Source: Nostoc sp. JL34
Lineage (GTDB): Bacteria > Cyanobacteriota > Cyanobacteriia > Cyanobacteriales > Nostocaceae
NCBI RefSeq assembly: GCF_017114945.1
Contig: NZ_JABXKQ010000027.1
Coordinates: 1 to 61,401, forward strand
Length of the DNA: 61,401 bases
Direction of reading: 5' to 3'
The notes below the pieces were generated by a model. The model did no database searches. It was not told the DNA's origin and saw only the letters and a program-made list of their open reading frames with translations. Position numbers and translations under genes: made by a program. This document shows, one piece after another, positions 49,034-58,318 of this stretch. How positions within the stretch are numbered: the stretch's first letter is position 1; every line of letters starts with the position of its first letter.

Positions 49034-49867
49034 ATGCTTTTTCCCTTCTTGATCATGTTCCGAGAGGGCGTTGAAGCTGCACTTGTCGTGGGTATCATTG
49101 CCAGTTATCTGAAGCAAACCGGGCGTACCTATTTGATGAAGTCAGTGTGGGTTGGCATTGCGCTAGCAACCTTTTTTTGTCTAGTTGCTGCAATTATTTT
49201 GCAAATAACCAGTCAGGATTTTCCGCAACAAGAACAGGAATTATTTGCAGCTGTAATTTCTATCGTTGCAGTTGGGGTTCTCACCTGGATGGTTTTCTGG
49301 ATGCGCCGTGCTGCTCGTTCTCTTAAAGGCGAGTTACAGTCTCAAATTGAAACTGCCATTCAGTCAGGGGATAAATGGGGACTGGCGCTGGTGGGGATGG
49401 CATTCTTTGCCGTCCTGCGGGAAGGTTTGGAAACTGTAGTGTTTCTCCTGGCAACATTCCAGCAAAATTTGGGAATTCAAGCTCCCGTGGGAGCATTGTT
49501 TGGATATGCAGCCGCAGTAGCCGTCGGTATAGGCATTTATCAAGGTGGTATCCGCATCAATCTAAGGCGATTTTTTAAATGGACAGGAGCCTTCATTATC
49601 CTGGTTGCTGCTGGACTGTTAGCAAGTGGCGTGAGAGCTTTCCATGAAGCCGGAGTGTGGAATTTACTGCAAACAGTAGTATTCGATGCTAGCGGGGTAC
49701 TTCCCAATAATGGGTTTCTAGGTTCACTTCTGGTGGGATTTTTTGGATATAACGATGCTCCCACCATTAGCGAGGCGATCGCCTATTTTGGCTATCTAAT
49801 TCCTACCATGTTGTTGTTCTTCTTGGGAGAGAACGCCCGACAGAAGAATATAGCTAGGCATTCCTAG
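49034..49867 (+). CDS. efeU: FTR1-family iron permease
   Basis: A 277-residue membrane protein with about seven spans that would carry iron across the cytoplasmic membrane. The two iron-binding REXXE motifs are R10-E-G-V-E14 and R129-E-G-L-E133, on different helices, as in EfeU/FTR1. It is followed by efeO (31 bases later) and efeB: the ferrous-iron system EfeUOB. AAGG lies six bases before ATG 49034. Probably iron-repressed through the candidate Fur site. Complete and of normal length. Confidence 0.93.
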   Translation: MLFPFLIMFREGVEAALVVGIIASYLKQTGRTYLMKSVWVGIALATFFCLVAAIILQITSQDFPQQEQELFAAVISIVAVGVLTWMVFWMRRAARSLKGELQSQIETAIQSGDKWGLALVGMAFFAVLREGLETVVFLLATFQQNLGIQAPVGALFGYAAAVAVGIGIYQGGIRINLRRFFKWTGAFIILVAAGLLASGVRAFHEAGVWNLLQTVVFDASGVLPNNGFLGSLLVGFFGYNDAPTISEAIAYFGYLIPTMLLFFLGENARQKNIARHS

Positions 49868-49898
49868 TAACTTCAATAATTTTTAGGACAATACAACC

Positions 49899-51086
49899 AT
49901 GAAAAATTTTTTAAAGCACTCAACAATTATCTGTTTGATTGTCTTGACAGTCGCTGCCTGTGAATCCAACAAATCAAGCGATACTTCTGGGAGTAATTCT
50001 CCAGAAGCTAAAGTAGCCAGTGATACTTCTAGCAGCAATTCTGCGGAAACTGCTTTGACTGTGACAGATAAAGGTTGCGAACCTAATCAGCTGACACTGA
50101 CATCTGGGCAAAACAGTTTTGTAATTACCAATAAAAGCAGCCAACCTTTAGAGTGGGAAATTCTGTCTGGGGTGAAAGTGATTGAGGAACGGGAAAATAT
50201 TGCTCCTAGCTTCGTTCAAAAACTTAAAACCAATCTAGAACCAGGTGAGTATGATATGGCTTGCGGTTTACGCAGCAATCCCAAAGGTAAAATCACAGTG
50301 AAGGCAGGAGGAGATTCTCAAGCCAAAGGGACTGTAGATCAGGGTAAATTAGTAGGTGCGATCGCAGAGTATAAAGTCTACGTCACCAAAGAAGTTGACC
50401 AACTGGTGGCAGACAACAAGACCTTCACAGATGCCGTAATTGCTGGCGACCTTGCCAAGTCTCAGAAACTCTATGCCTCTACCCATGTTCACTGGGAACG
50501 CGCAGAACCAATAGCTGAATTGTTCTCCGACCTCGATAAAACGATGGATTCCCGTGCTGATGACTTTGCAAAAAAAGAGGCTGACCCACAATTCACTGGA
50601 TATCATCGCATAGAGAAAGCTTTATTCCAAGATAAAACCACAAAAGGCATGAAACCTTTTGCCGAAAAGCTACAGAAAGATGGACTAGAGCTACAAAAGC
50701 GTATTGCCTCCTTGACCATTGAACCGAAAAATATGGTTGGCGGTGCTGCTGGTTTGATTGAAGAAGTGGCTGCTACCAAAATTTCTGGGGAAGAAGACCG
50801 TTATAGCCATACTGACCTCTGGGACTTCAGCGCTAATGTAGAGGGTTCTCAAAAGATTGTGGAGTTATTGCGCCCCGTCATCCAAAAAGCTAACCCAGAA
50901 CTACTGACACGTGTGGATACAAATTTCACCAAAGTTAACCAAGGACTTGCTAAATATAAAACCCCTGATGGTGGTTTTGCTACCTACGACAAGGTGAGTG
51001 AAACAGACAAGAAAGAGATGAAAACAGCGATCGCTGCCCTTTCGGAAGATTTGTCTCAGCTGCGTGGCACTCTAGGCGTGAACTAA
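49899..51086 (+). CDS. efeO: EfeO: cupredoxin plus M75 (imelysin) lipoprotein
   Basis: 395 residues. The signal peptide ends in a lipobox (LTVAAC, Cys 21), so the protein is membrane-tethered in the periplasm. A Ser/Asp-rich linker follows, then a cupredoxin domain (about 48-135, VTDKGCEPNQLTLTSGQNSFVITN). Then comes a helical M75 domain (about 150-395) with H196-V-H-W-E200 and FTGYHRIEKALF, the metal-site residues of EfeO. It collects iron and hands it to EfeU. Middle gene of efeUOB. Confidence 0.93.
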   Translation: MKNFLKHSTIICLIVLTVAACESNKSSDTSGSNSPEAKVASDTSSSNSAETALTVTDKGCEPNQLTLTSGQNSFVITNKSSQPLEWEILSGVKVIEERENIAPSFVQKLKTNLEPGEYDMACGLRSNPKGKITVKAGGDSQAKGTVDQGKLVGAIAEYKVYVTKEVDQLVADNKTFTDAVIAGDLAKSQKLYASTHVHWERAEPIAELFSDLDKTMDSRADDFAKKEADPQFTGYHRIEKALFQDKTTKGMKPFAEKLQKDGLELQKRIASLTIEPKNMVGGAAGLIEEVAATKISGEEDRYSHTDLWDFSANVEGSQKIVELLRPVIQKANPELLTRVDTNFTKVNQGLAKYKTPDGGFATYDKVSETDKKEMKTAIAALSEDLSQLRGTLGVN

Positions 51087-51115
51087 TTTTTGAATAATTC
51101 CTAGAGGAGTAAACT

Positions 51116-52375
51116 ATGTCTAGTTCGGAGCAACCAAGTTTACGCATTACTCCCCGCATCAGCCGTCGTGACTTGCTCATTGGGATGGCAGCAGCAGGTG
51201 GAGTAGCTGCTTTGACCAGTTTGGGTTATCGCACTCTTTTGGAACCTACCGAAGACCCATCTGAAGAGACTGTGCCATTTTTTGGGATTCACCAAGCAGG
51301 TATTATTACCCCTGCCCCGGCTTCTGCCTTAATGGTGGCATTTGACACAACTGCGAAAACTAAAGCGGATTTGGTGCGGTTATTTCAAACCTTGAGCGAT
51401 CGCATTCAGTTTCTCATGGCAGGGGGAACACCCAAGCTACGCGACCCCAAATTTCCACCCAGTGATTCGGGAATTCTTGGGTCTGTAGTGGTTCCCGATA
51501 ACCTCACTATCACCCTAGCGGTGGGTGACTCGCTGTTCGATAACCGTTTTGGACTTGGGAAATTAAAACCTAAGCGGTTAAACACCATGCCAGGTTTTCC
51601 CAATGACCAACTTGACCCAAATTTGTGTCATGGGGATATACTGCTGCAATTTTGTGCCAACACTGAGGAAGCGAACATCCACGCTTTGCGGGATATTATC
51701 AAGAATCTGCCTGACTTGATAACTTTGCGTTGGCAAATAGATGGGTTTCTACCACCGAATACTCATAAAAAGCTTGGCAAAACCACGGTGCGGAACCTAC
51801 TTGGTTTCAAAGACGGGACGGCAAATCTAGATGCTAGCAATGAAAAGTTGATGAACCGGATTGTCTGGGTACAGCCAAACAACGACGAACCAGCTTGGAC
51901 AGTAGGAGGAAGCTATCAAGTGGTGCGAACGATCCGCAACTTAGTCGAACGCTGGGATCGTACACCACTACAGGAGCAAGAGACAATTATTGGGCGCAAT
52001 AAAGATTCTGGCGCACCTTTGGGGATGAACCACGAGAAAGATATTCCCAATTATGCCAAAGACCCCAAGGGTCAACAAATCCCCCTAGATGCTCATATCC
52101 GCCTTGCTAATCCCCGCAAATCAGAGTTGGGTTTGATTCTGCGGCGTGGTTTCAATTATTCACGCGGGTTTGACAAAGCTGGACAGTTAGATATGGGTTT
52201 GTTGTTTGTCTGTTTTCAGGCTGACCTAGAAAAAGGCTTTGTAACGGTGCAAAATCGCTTGATTGGGGAACCTTTGGAGGAGTATATTCGCCCCATTGGC
52301 GGTGGATATTTCTTCGCTTTACCTGGTGTTAAAGCTGTTGGAGGTTATCTTGGTGAGTCATTACTAGAAGCTTAA
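51116..52375 (+). CDS. efeB: EfeB: Tat-exported dye-decolorising-type heme peroxidase
   Basis: A 419-residue DyP-type peroxidase. The N-terminus has a twin-arginine signal (SRRDLLIG, about 20-27, then an Ala/Gly-rich hydrophobic run), so it is exported folded, with heme. The family motif G230-F-K-D233-G234 is intact; LILRRGFNYSRGF near the C-terminus is also typical. It would oxidise ferrous iron or take iron from heme for the EfeUO transporter. GAGGAG lies eight bases or so before ATG 51116. Last gene of the operon; its stop abuts a recN relic on the other strand. Confidence 0.93.
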   Translation: MSSSEQPSLRITPRISRRDLLIGMAAAGGVAALTSLGYRTLLEPTEDPSEETVPFFGIHQAGIITPAPASALMVAFDTTAKTKADLVRLFQTLSDRIQFLMAGGTPKLRDPKFPPSDSGILGSVVVPDNLTITLAVGDSLFDNRFGLGKLKPKRLNTMPGFPNDQLDPNLCHGDILLQFCANTEEANIHALRDIIKNLPDLITLRWQIDGFLPPNTHKKLGKTTVRNLLGFKDGTANLDASNEKLMNRIVWVQPNNDEPAWTVGGSYQVVRTIRNLVERWDRTPLQEQETIIGRNKDSGAPLGMNHEKDIPNYAKDPKGQQIPLDAHIRLANPRKSELGLILRRGFNYSRGFDKAGQLDMGLLFVCFQADLEKGFVTVQNRLIGEPLEEYIRPIGGGYFFALPGVKAVGGYLGESLLEA

Positions 52376-52458
52376 TTTTTAATTTTTTGACGATGGTTAG
52401 CCGCTTGCGATCGCAAAGATTCGGCAAAAGCGATCGCGTCCTTGCAGATTTATCACTT
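52372..52458 (-). pseudogene. Relic of a second recN 3' end
   Basis: The minus strand reads DAIAFAESLRSQAANHRQKIKN and a stop at 52372-52374, close to the real RecN end DAIAFAESLLLQAANHRRKEDT. Just upstream, DKSA matches GKSA after a one-base deletion. DNA at 52385-52450 and 53327-53400 aligns clearly. It lies in the same orientation as recN, with the VOC-like gene between. Confidence 0.75.
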
Positions 52459-52626
52459 GCGATCGCTGGTGCTTGAGATTAGCTCAAAACAATCTTGGTT
52501 ATGATGGTAGATATCAACCTTGTTTCTAATCCACAATATTGAATACTAGATCGTTTTGATCGGTGAGCATTATGAGCAATAACCTTGCGGTAGACGCTGT
52601 AAAGTCTTTTAACTTAGGAGACTTCG

Positions 52627-53244
52627 ATGAATAAGGAGTCGCCTTTTGTAGAAACTGACGGATTGCTCTTGTATAAACAAGAGTGCAAGACTCCAGAATT
52701 CTTAAACTCATCCTTCTGCATACATCTATTTGGTGAACTAGTTGTCGTAGATCACTATGTACTGTTGTTTCCTAATTCAGAAACTCTCACAGACTACGCT
52801 AAAACTCTGATCAACTATGATGCCAAAATCACGGAAGGACCAGGAAAATGGCCCGATGATTTTTGTCCAGAGCAAAGCTTATTACCCGAAGATGCTAGCA
52901 TGTACTTTCTCTCAGCCTTAATGCCATCAGGTATGATTTTGGTACTGCTTGCGCCTAACGCCCCAGATGAACAGATCGCTAGCTTATTCCAGGAGCAAGG
53001 TTTTAATACTCTCCATCACGTCGCCATTATTGTTGATGATATCTATGCAGCAGCAGAGGTGTGGCAGAACAAAGGCTTTATTCCTCTGTCTATGACTCCT
53101 CAAGAGGATGGTTCCTTATGCCAATGGTTTTTTCGCAACTGGGCAGGTCAAATTATAGAGCTAATCTGCCGCCAATGGATGGGTAAAGAGACTTTTTCCT
53201 GTGAGAATATCGCTGGTTTACGCCTTTCAGAATTGGCAGCCTAA
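52627..53244 (+). CDS. VOC (glyoxalase/bleomycin-resistance fold) family-like protein
   Basis: 205 residues. The second half (about 128-190) reads as a VOC module: LHHVAIIVDDIYAAAEVWQNKGFIPLS, a glycine-poor loop and NWAGQIIELICR with the terminal Glu. The first half (about 20-120) looks like a diverged copy, so a two-module fold is likely. Metal ligands cannot be placed with certainty, and the substrate is unknown. GGAG before ATG 52627 supports the start. It is inserted between a recN relic and intact recN. Confidence 0.6.
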   Translation: MNKESPFVETDGLLLYKQECKTPEFLNSSFCIHLFGELVVVDHYVLLFPNSETLTDYAKTLINYDAKITEGPGKWPDDFCPEQSLLPEDASMYFLSALMPSGMILVLLAPNAPDEQIASLFQEQGFNTLHHVAIIVDDIYAAAEVWQNKGFIPLSMTPQEDGSLCQWFFRNWAGQIIELICRQWMGKETFSCENIAGLRLSELAA

Positions 53245-53265
53245 ATTTATAATTCGTAATTCGTA

Positions 53266-53302
53266 ATACTCGCCTCCGGTGAGAAGCAAGCTACGTAATT
53301 CG
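53266..53302. repeat. SDR fragment next to recN
   Basis: CTCGCCTCCGGTGAGAAGCA followed by AGCTACGTAATTCG. The GAAGCAAGCTA word also occurs near 48670. Confidence 0.5.
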
Positions 53303-53313
53303 TAATTATTTGG

Positions 53314-55062
53314 TCAAGTATCCTCTTTGCGACGGTGGTTAGCAGCTTGTAATAATAGAGACTCTGCAAAAGCGATCGCGTCACTTGCAGATTTACCACC
53401 AGCTAACTGCGCTAGTTCTTCCCGACGAGTGTTTAAATTATCCAAGGTAGTAACTCTGACAACTGTACGCTGTTCGGCATTGTCATTGTTGGCTTTTTTA
53501 CCTTTGCCTTGATTAATAGTTTGCTTATCTACACGAAAATGCCGATCGGCCATTGCCGCAACTAAAGGTTGATGCGTAACACATAACACTTGGTTACGTT
53601 GACTTAGCTGGTATAATTTTTCCGCGATCGCTTGGGCTACTCTTCCCGAAACCCCAACATCAATTTCATCAAATACCATAGTTCCAGCAACATCAACCTG
53701 AGAAAAACAAGCTTTTAAAGCCAGTAAAAAGCGGCTCATTTCGCCACCAGAGGCAACTTCTGTTAAAGGTTGCAGTGGTTCTCCAGGGTTGGAACTAAAT
53801 GTAAAGGTAATTTTATCTGCTCCCATCGCAGTTGGGAAAGCTGGTAATATTTCAACCAGAAACTTCACTTTTTCCATCGCTAGGGGTTTGAGTTCAGCTA
53901 TTAAACGTGATTCTAAATTAGCAGCCGCCTTACTCCGCAATTGAGTTAACTGATTACTTGCTTGGGTAAGTTTCTCAAAACACGCCTTTTCTTGCTGTTC
54001 CAGACTTTCGATAGATTGTTCGCTGTCATTAAGTTGGGCTAATTCCCCTTGAATACGTTGGTAATAAGCGATCGCTTCTGTAAGTGTCGGCCCATACTTG
54101 CGGCAAATTTGCTTTAACTCCTGAATTCGTTCTTCCACCTCTTCCAACCGTTGCGGATCGGCTTCCAAACCGTCCCCATAAGCATTAATTTGCCTTCCCA
54201 CTTCCATTACCGCAGCTTGCGCGTCCCTGACCAATTCCAACAGGTGTTGTAGTTGGGTATCGTATTCCACCATGTCATTTAATATCGCCTCACTGTCTCC
54301 CAATAAATCACCTGCGGCGGGAGTTTCATGATCGTTTTGATACAAAGCTTGATAAACTTTGTAACTCATTTGTTGCAAATCGACGACATGATTCAGGCGT
54401 TCCCGTTCTTGTCCCAACTGTTCCAATTCATTAGGCTCAGTCAGATTGGCTGTTCCCAGTTCTTGTACTTGATAAGTAAGCAAGTCTAATTGTTGCAGCC
54501 GTTCCCGTTCTGATGTCCGGCGTTTTTCTAGAGCTAAATGCGCTTGTTGGTAACTACTAAAGCTCGTGGCGACTTTATGACGCTGCTGCATTAGAGAGTC
54601 GCCGCCATACAAATCTAACCAGTCGCGCACTTGAGCAGATTGTCCCACTTGTACCGTTTGCCCTTGGGCGGTAATTTCCACCAGGCGATCGCGCATTCCT
54701 CCCATTATCTGCCGATTTACCAACACACCATTCACCCGCGATCGACTACGGACATTACTCGCAGTGGCTGTGATTTCTCGGCTAATGACTACAGAACTTT
54801 CATCAAGCAAATCTATTTCTTGTTCAGTCAACCAAGCGGCTAGGGGGGCATTTGAGGTGAAAGTAGCTTCTACCATCGCCCGACTTGTTCCGGTGCGAAT
54901 GACTCGACTAGAGACTTTACCGCCTAAAGCGGCATCAATGGCATCCAAGATAATTGATTTTCCAGCGCCGGTTTCACCTGTTAACACATTTAGTCCCGCG
55001 CCAAACTCCAATTCCAGTTGGTCAATTAGGGCAAAGTTTTCGATTCGCAGGCAAAGCAACAT
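53314..55062 (-). CDS. recN: DNA repair protein RecN
   Basis: A 582-residue SMC-like ATPase for double-strand-break repair. Walker A is G29-E-T-G-A-G-K-S36 close to the N-terminus, a long coiled coil spans about 155-370, and the signature/Walker B region is near the C-terminus (GEMSRFLLALK, TMVFDEIDVGVSG). ATG 55062 (MLLCLRIENFALI) is the family start; an in-frame extension to 55143 has no counterpart. A short linker near 535-550 (NQGKGKKANNDNAEQ) is less conserved. A relic of its 3' end lies at 52372-52458. Confidence 0.95.
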   Translation of the reverse strand: MLLCLRIENFALIDQLELEFGAGLNVLTGETGAGKSIILDAIDAALGGKVSSRVIRTGTSRAMVEATFTSNAPLAAWLTEQEIDLLDESSVVISREITATASNVRSRSRVNGVLVNRQIMGGMRDRLVEITAQGQTVQVGQSAQVRDWLDLYGGDSLMQQRHKVATSFSSYQQAHLALEKRRTSERERLQQLDLLTYQVQELGTANLTEPNELEQLGQERERLNHVVDLQQMSYKVYQALYQNDHETPAAGDLLGDSEAILNDMVEYDTQLQHLLELVRDAQAAVMEVGRQINAYGDGLEADPQRLEEVEERIQELKQICRKYGPTLTEAIAYYQRIQGELAQLNDSEQSIESLEQQEKACFEKLTQASNQLTQLRSKAAANLESRLIAELKPLAMEKVKFLVEILPAFPTAMGADKITFTFSSNPGEPLQPLTEVASGGEMSRFLLALKACFSQVDVAGTMVFDEIDVGVSGRVAQAIAEKLYQLSQRNQVLCVTHQPLVAAMADRHFRVDKQTINQGKGKKANNDNAEQRTVVRVTTLDNLNTRREELAQLAGGKSASDAIAFAESLLLQAANHRRKEDT

Positions 55063-55194
55063 CAAGCCAAATTCTCCATGAGGGCAGATGCCAGATACTT
55101 TTAACTTACAAGATAATAAGTATGATCTTTCAGCAACTAGCAATACCTACTACTATTGAACTAGTATGCCCGTTTAAGTGTAGCAGACCTATTA

Positions 55195-55262
55195 GTACTA
55201 GGGAGCAGGGGGAGATGAGGAAGAAATAACCAATCCCCAATGCCCCATTTCCAATTCCCAAT
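55195..55262. repeat. GGGGA/CCCCA heptamer repeats
   Basis: AGGGAGCAGGGGGAGATGAG is followed by CCAATCCCCAATGCCCCATT. It is of the same class as the tract inside mutS2, and the two halves can pair. Confidence 0.6.
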
Positions 55263-55318
55263 TTCTAAACATATTGTTACAATACTTAATGTGATCGTTC
55301 TGACTGGTGGCCTTTTTC

Positions 55319-57307
55319 ATGATTGTTAAGACACTTCCCCCTAGTTCCCGACCGATTCAGGAGGACAGTCGCAACGGCACAAATCGCCGAGGCGAACTGG
55401 ACGTTATTGATATAGTGCCAGAAGATGGTACATCAAGCTTAGTTGTACGCTCACCAAGCCTCTTAGCAGCGCAAAAAGTGAGGACAGCAGCCCAACCTGA
55501 GACGCTTTACGATCCCGTGGGCATAGCAGCGCATTACCAAAATAAAAAAGTGCAAGTTTTACGGCGAATTTTTGCCGTGTTGGGGCCGACTCTATCCTTT
55601 GTTTTTGGATTGTGGTCTGATAGTAAACGGGGAATTGTCGTCAAAAATGACCGCCGCCGAGCCACTCAGCTACGAGTATTGCTGACCCAATTAGGGCCTG
55701 CTTACATCAAAATTGGACAAGCTTTGTCCACCAGACCGGATCTAGTTCCTCCCGTATACCTAGAAGAATTAACTAAACTACAAGACCAATTACCGCCTTT
55801 TCCCAACGAAATTGCTTACCAGTTTATCAAAGAAGAATTAGGCGCACCTCCAGAAGAGGTTTACGCCGAACTCTCAGCGCAGCCAATTGCTGCGGCTTCA
55901 TTGGGGCAAGTGTATAAAGGTAAGTTAAAAACTGGCGAAGAAGTCGCTGTTAAAGTTCAACGCCCCGACTTAAGAGAGGGGATTACCATTGACTTGTATA
56001 TCTTGCGTAACCTCGCCGCCTGGGTGCAGAAAAAGGTTAAACGGGTAAGAAGTGACTTAGTTGGGATTCTCGATGAATTAGGCGATCGCATCTTTGAAGA
56101 GATGGACTACATCCATGAGGGTGCAAATGCTGAACGTTTTTTTGAACTATACGGTCACATAAAAGACATATACGTACCGAAAATTTACTGGGAATATACC
56201 AATCGTCGCGTCTTGACGATGGAGTGGATTAACGGCACCAAATTAACCCAGACAGAAGAAATTAGTGCCCAAGGGATAGATGCTCGTTATCTAATTGAAG
56301 TGGGTGTGCAGTGTTCCCTACGCCAGCTGCTAGAACATGGATTTTTCCATGCAGATCCTCACCCTGGTAATCTGTTGGCAACAACCGATGGCAAATTAGC
56401 TTATCTTGACTTTGGGATGATGAGCGAGATTAAACCACCGCAACGTTATGGTTTAATTGAAGCGATCGTCCACGTTGTCAACCGCGACTTTGAAGGATTA
56501 GCAAAAGACTACGTTAAGTTAGATTTCTTATCACCAGAAACCGATTTAACACCAATAATCCCAGCTTTTGCAAGAGTCTTTGCTGATGCCGAAGGAGCCA
56601 GTGTTGCCGATCTTAATATTAAAAGCATCACTGATGAACTATCGGCTTTGATGTATGAGTATCCTTTCCGCGTACCGCCCTACTACGCCTTAATTATTCG
56701 CTCCCTCGTGACACTCGAAGGTATTGCAATATATATAGATCCCAACTTTAAAGTTCTCAGCGAAGCTTATCCCTACGTTTCTAAACGCCTGTTAACAGAT
56801 CCAGCACCGCAATTAAGAGCATCATTACAAGATTTGTTATTTAAAGATGGCAGATTTCGCTGGAATCGCCTAGAAAACTTGTTAAAAAATGCGCGTAACA
56901 GTCAAGACTACGACTTTAATTTAGTGCTGAATCAAGGCATAGAATTTCTGTCATCTGAACGCGGTGCTTTTATTCGTGACAAGCTAGTAGATGAATCTGT
57001 TAATGGACTCGATGCTTTAGGTAAAAATGTTTTGCATAACTTTACCTCCTTATTGCGAGAACGGGTAGGATTGACAGCAGTGAATAAAACTCCAGCGGCC
57101 ACAGTTGAACAACAACAAACTTTGGAGCATATCAAACGTATATTAGGTATTCTCCGAGAAACTAGAGGCTTTGACCCAGTGCAACTGACATCCCAAATTG
57201 CCCAGTTATTGGTAAACTCAGATGTACAACGTTTAGGTCAACAAATTGCCAACCGCTTCACGCAGAAAGCTATAGCCAGGTTAATTCGGCAATTATTGGC
57301 ATCCTAG
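55319..57307 (+). CDS. ABC1/UbiB (AarF) atypical kinase family protein
   Basis: About 662 residues from ATG 55319; GTG 55307 would add four. An N-terminal extension (about 1-115) precedes the kinase-like core with the ABC1 hallmarks: the KxGQ motif in IKIGQALSTRPDLVPP, the Ala-rich loop AAASLGQVYKG, EEMDYIHEGANAERF, HADPHPGN (catalytic loop) and DFGM. Relatives act in quinone or prenyl-lipid metabolism in membranes; cyanobacterial and plastid members affect plastoquinone and tocopherol pools. A C-terminal tail of about 200 residues ends in a hydrophobic/amphipathic stretch. Single gene, divergent from recN. Confidence 0.92.
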   Translation: MIVKTLPPSSRPIQEDSRNGTNRRGELDVIDIVPEDGTSSLVVRSPSLLAAQKVRTAAQPETLYDPVGIAAHYQNKKVQVLRRIFAVLGPTLSFVFGLWSDSKRGIVVKNDRRRATQLRVLLTQLGPAYIKIGQALSTRPDLVPPVYLEELTKLQDQLPPFPNEIAYQFIKEELGAPPEEVYAELSAQPIAAASLGQVYKGKLKTGEEVAVKVQRPDLREGITIDLYILRNLAAWVQKKVKRVRSDLVGILDELGDRIFEEMDYIHEGANAERFFELYGHIKDIYVPKIYWEYTNRRVLTMEWINGTKLTQTEEISAQGIDARYLIEVGVQCSLRQLLEHGFFHADPHPGNLLATTDGKLAYLDFGMMSEIKPPQRYGLIEAIVHVVNRDFEGLAKDYVKLDFLSPETDLTPIIPAFARVFADAEGASVADLNIKSITDELSALMYEYPFRVPPYYALIIRSLVTLEGIAIYIDPNFKVLSEAYPYVSKRLLTDPAPQLRASLQDLLFKDGRFRWNRLENLLKNARNSQDYDFNLVLNQGIEFLSSERGAFIRDKLVDESVNGLDALGKNVLHNFTSLLRERVGLTAVNKTPAATVEQQQTLEHIKRILGILRETRGFDPVQLTSQIAQLLVNSDVQRLGQQIANRFTQKAIARLIRQLLAS

Positions 57308-57313
57308 TAAAAG

Positions 57314-57344
57314 TTATGAGTTAAAAACTTTATTTAACTCATAA
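57314..57344 (+). terminator. AT-rich stem-loop after the ABC1 gene
   Basis: TTATGAGTTAAA (57314-57325) pairs perfectly with TTTAACTCATAA (57333-57344). Six bases after the stop; few GC pairs, and the T-rich stretch is only partial. Confidence 0.5.
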
Positions 57345-57809
57345 GTCATTTATTTTAGCAATTATATAATCCAACTCTTCTAGCTTGTTGTTTCATCCTA
57401 CTTTCACCGTACATTTTAAATAGCACACCAAAAAAGCTTTTTTAAGTAATTTTGTGTCAAATAACAATTTGATTTTTATAATCCTTTTCTAGCGGTAATT
57501 TTAGCCATTCCAAGGCAGTCCTTGTCAGCCTTGCTACTTTTAATTATCTCTAATGATTATAGAGTGAATGAATCGCATAACTATACGTATTTAGGCTAAA
57601 TATTTAATACAGACAATGGCAATGTATACGACGGGCTACACCTACGCATTTTATTAAGCCTAACAACGTAATTTGCCGCTATGGTAACAAAATTTGCTGA
57701 CCCATTTTTCAAATTATTGAAGTTTTAACTAATTTTTATATTCAGTATATATACAGTTTATTTTTACAGTAAATAGTCTTTATTATAACAATTGACTACA
57801 AAATAAGAC

Positions 57810-57960
57810 TTACTACTAGGACATTATAAAAAAACTAAGTTTAAAATATCTGCAAAGTTTGATCCAGTGCAGCTTTATGGCGACACTACTTATTATCTGG
57901 GAGCAATTCTTTTAGGTGCTTTTTCTGATAGAGGTTTGTTTATTGACAATGATGGCACAC
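57810..57960 (+). pseudogene. Decayed C-terminal calcium-binding (bluetail-like) domain
   Basis: In one frame the DNA reads KFKISAKFDPVQLYGDTT, then YYLGAILLGAF and RGLFIDNDGT. This is the pattern of C-terminal domains in cyanobacterial hemolysin-type calcium-binding proteins (the D/NP...QLxG and FIDNDG words). It then runs into an 81-bp repeat and stops after four more codons. No start or upstream part survives. Similarity judged by eye. Confidence 0.55.
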
Positions 57961-58257
57961 CTAGTGGTCTGTGTCATTAATTTTCAGAGGTTCGTGGTGA
58001 GCAATTTATCCCTCAATTTCAAGGGTTTTAGTCCTGACTACAAACTTTCACAATTCATCAAAACTAATGACATCAACACTAGTACACTTTGGCATAAATT
58101 TGCTCACCTTTAACAAGTTGCTCTGAGCAACTTGTCTGCTTAAGTGAGGTGGTAGCTGTATTTACGCAGTGCTGTACTAGTGGTTTGCGTCAGTAATTTT
58201 TGGGGTTCGTAGTTAGCTATTTATCGCTCAATTTTAAGGGCTAGAGCCACTGACTAT
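57961..58257. repeat. Pair of diverged 81-bp direct repeats with a central palindrome
   Basis: Copy 1 (57961-58041) and copy 2 (58177-58257) share CTAGTGGT, TAATTTT, GGTTCGT, ATTTATC and CTCAATTT, with roughly three quarters identity. Between them, ACAAGTTGCTC-T-GAGCAACTTGT (58113-58135) forms a perfect 11-bp hairpin. May be ends of a small non-coding element. Confidence 0.55.
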
Positions 58258-58318
58258 TTTTGTATTTAACTAAGTCTAAAGTTCCCCAACAAAATTTGAA
58301 ATTTAATTCACCTGATTT

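Larger units (their letters stand above)
57308..58318. other. Degenerate intergenic region
   Basis: About 1 kb. It holds an AT-rich hairpin just after the ABC1 gene, a decayed coding fragment (57810-57960), two diverged 81-bp repeats (57961-58041, 58177-58257) and a perfect palindrome between them (58113-58135). No intact gene was seen; an ORF from 57916 is only the product of these remnants. Confidence 0.6.

Noticed and set aside
57916..58113. 65-codon plus-strand ORF
   Set aside because: It overlaps a decayed calcium-binding fragment in another frame and then an 81-bp repeat; no family resemblance and no ribosome-binding site.
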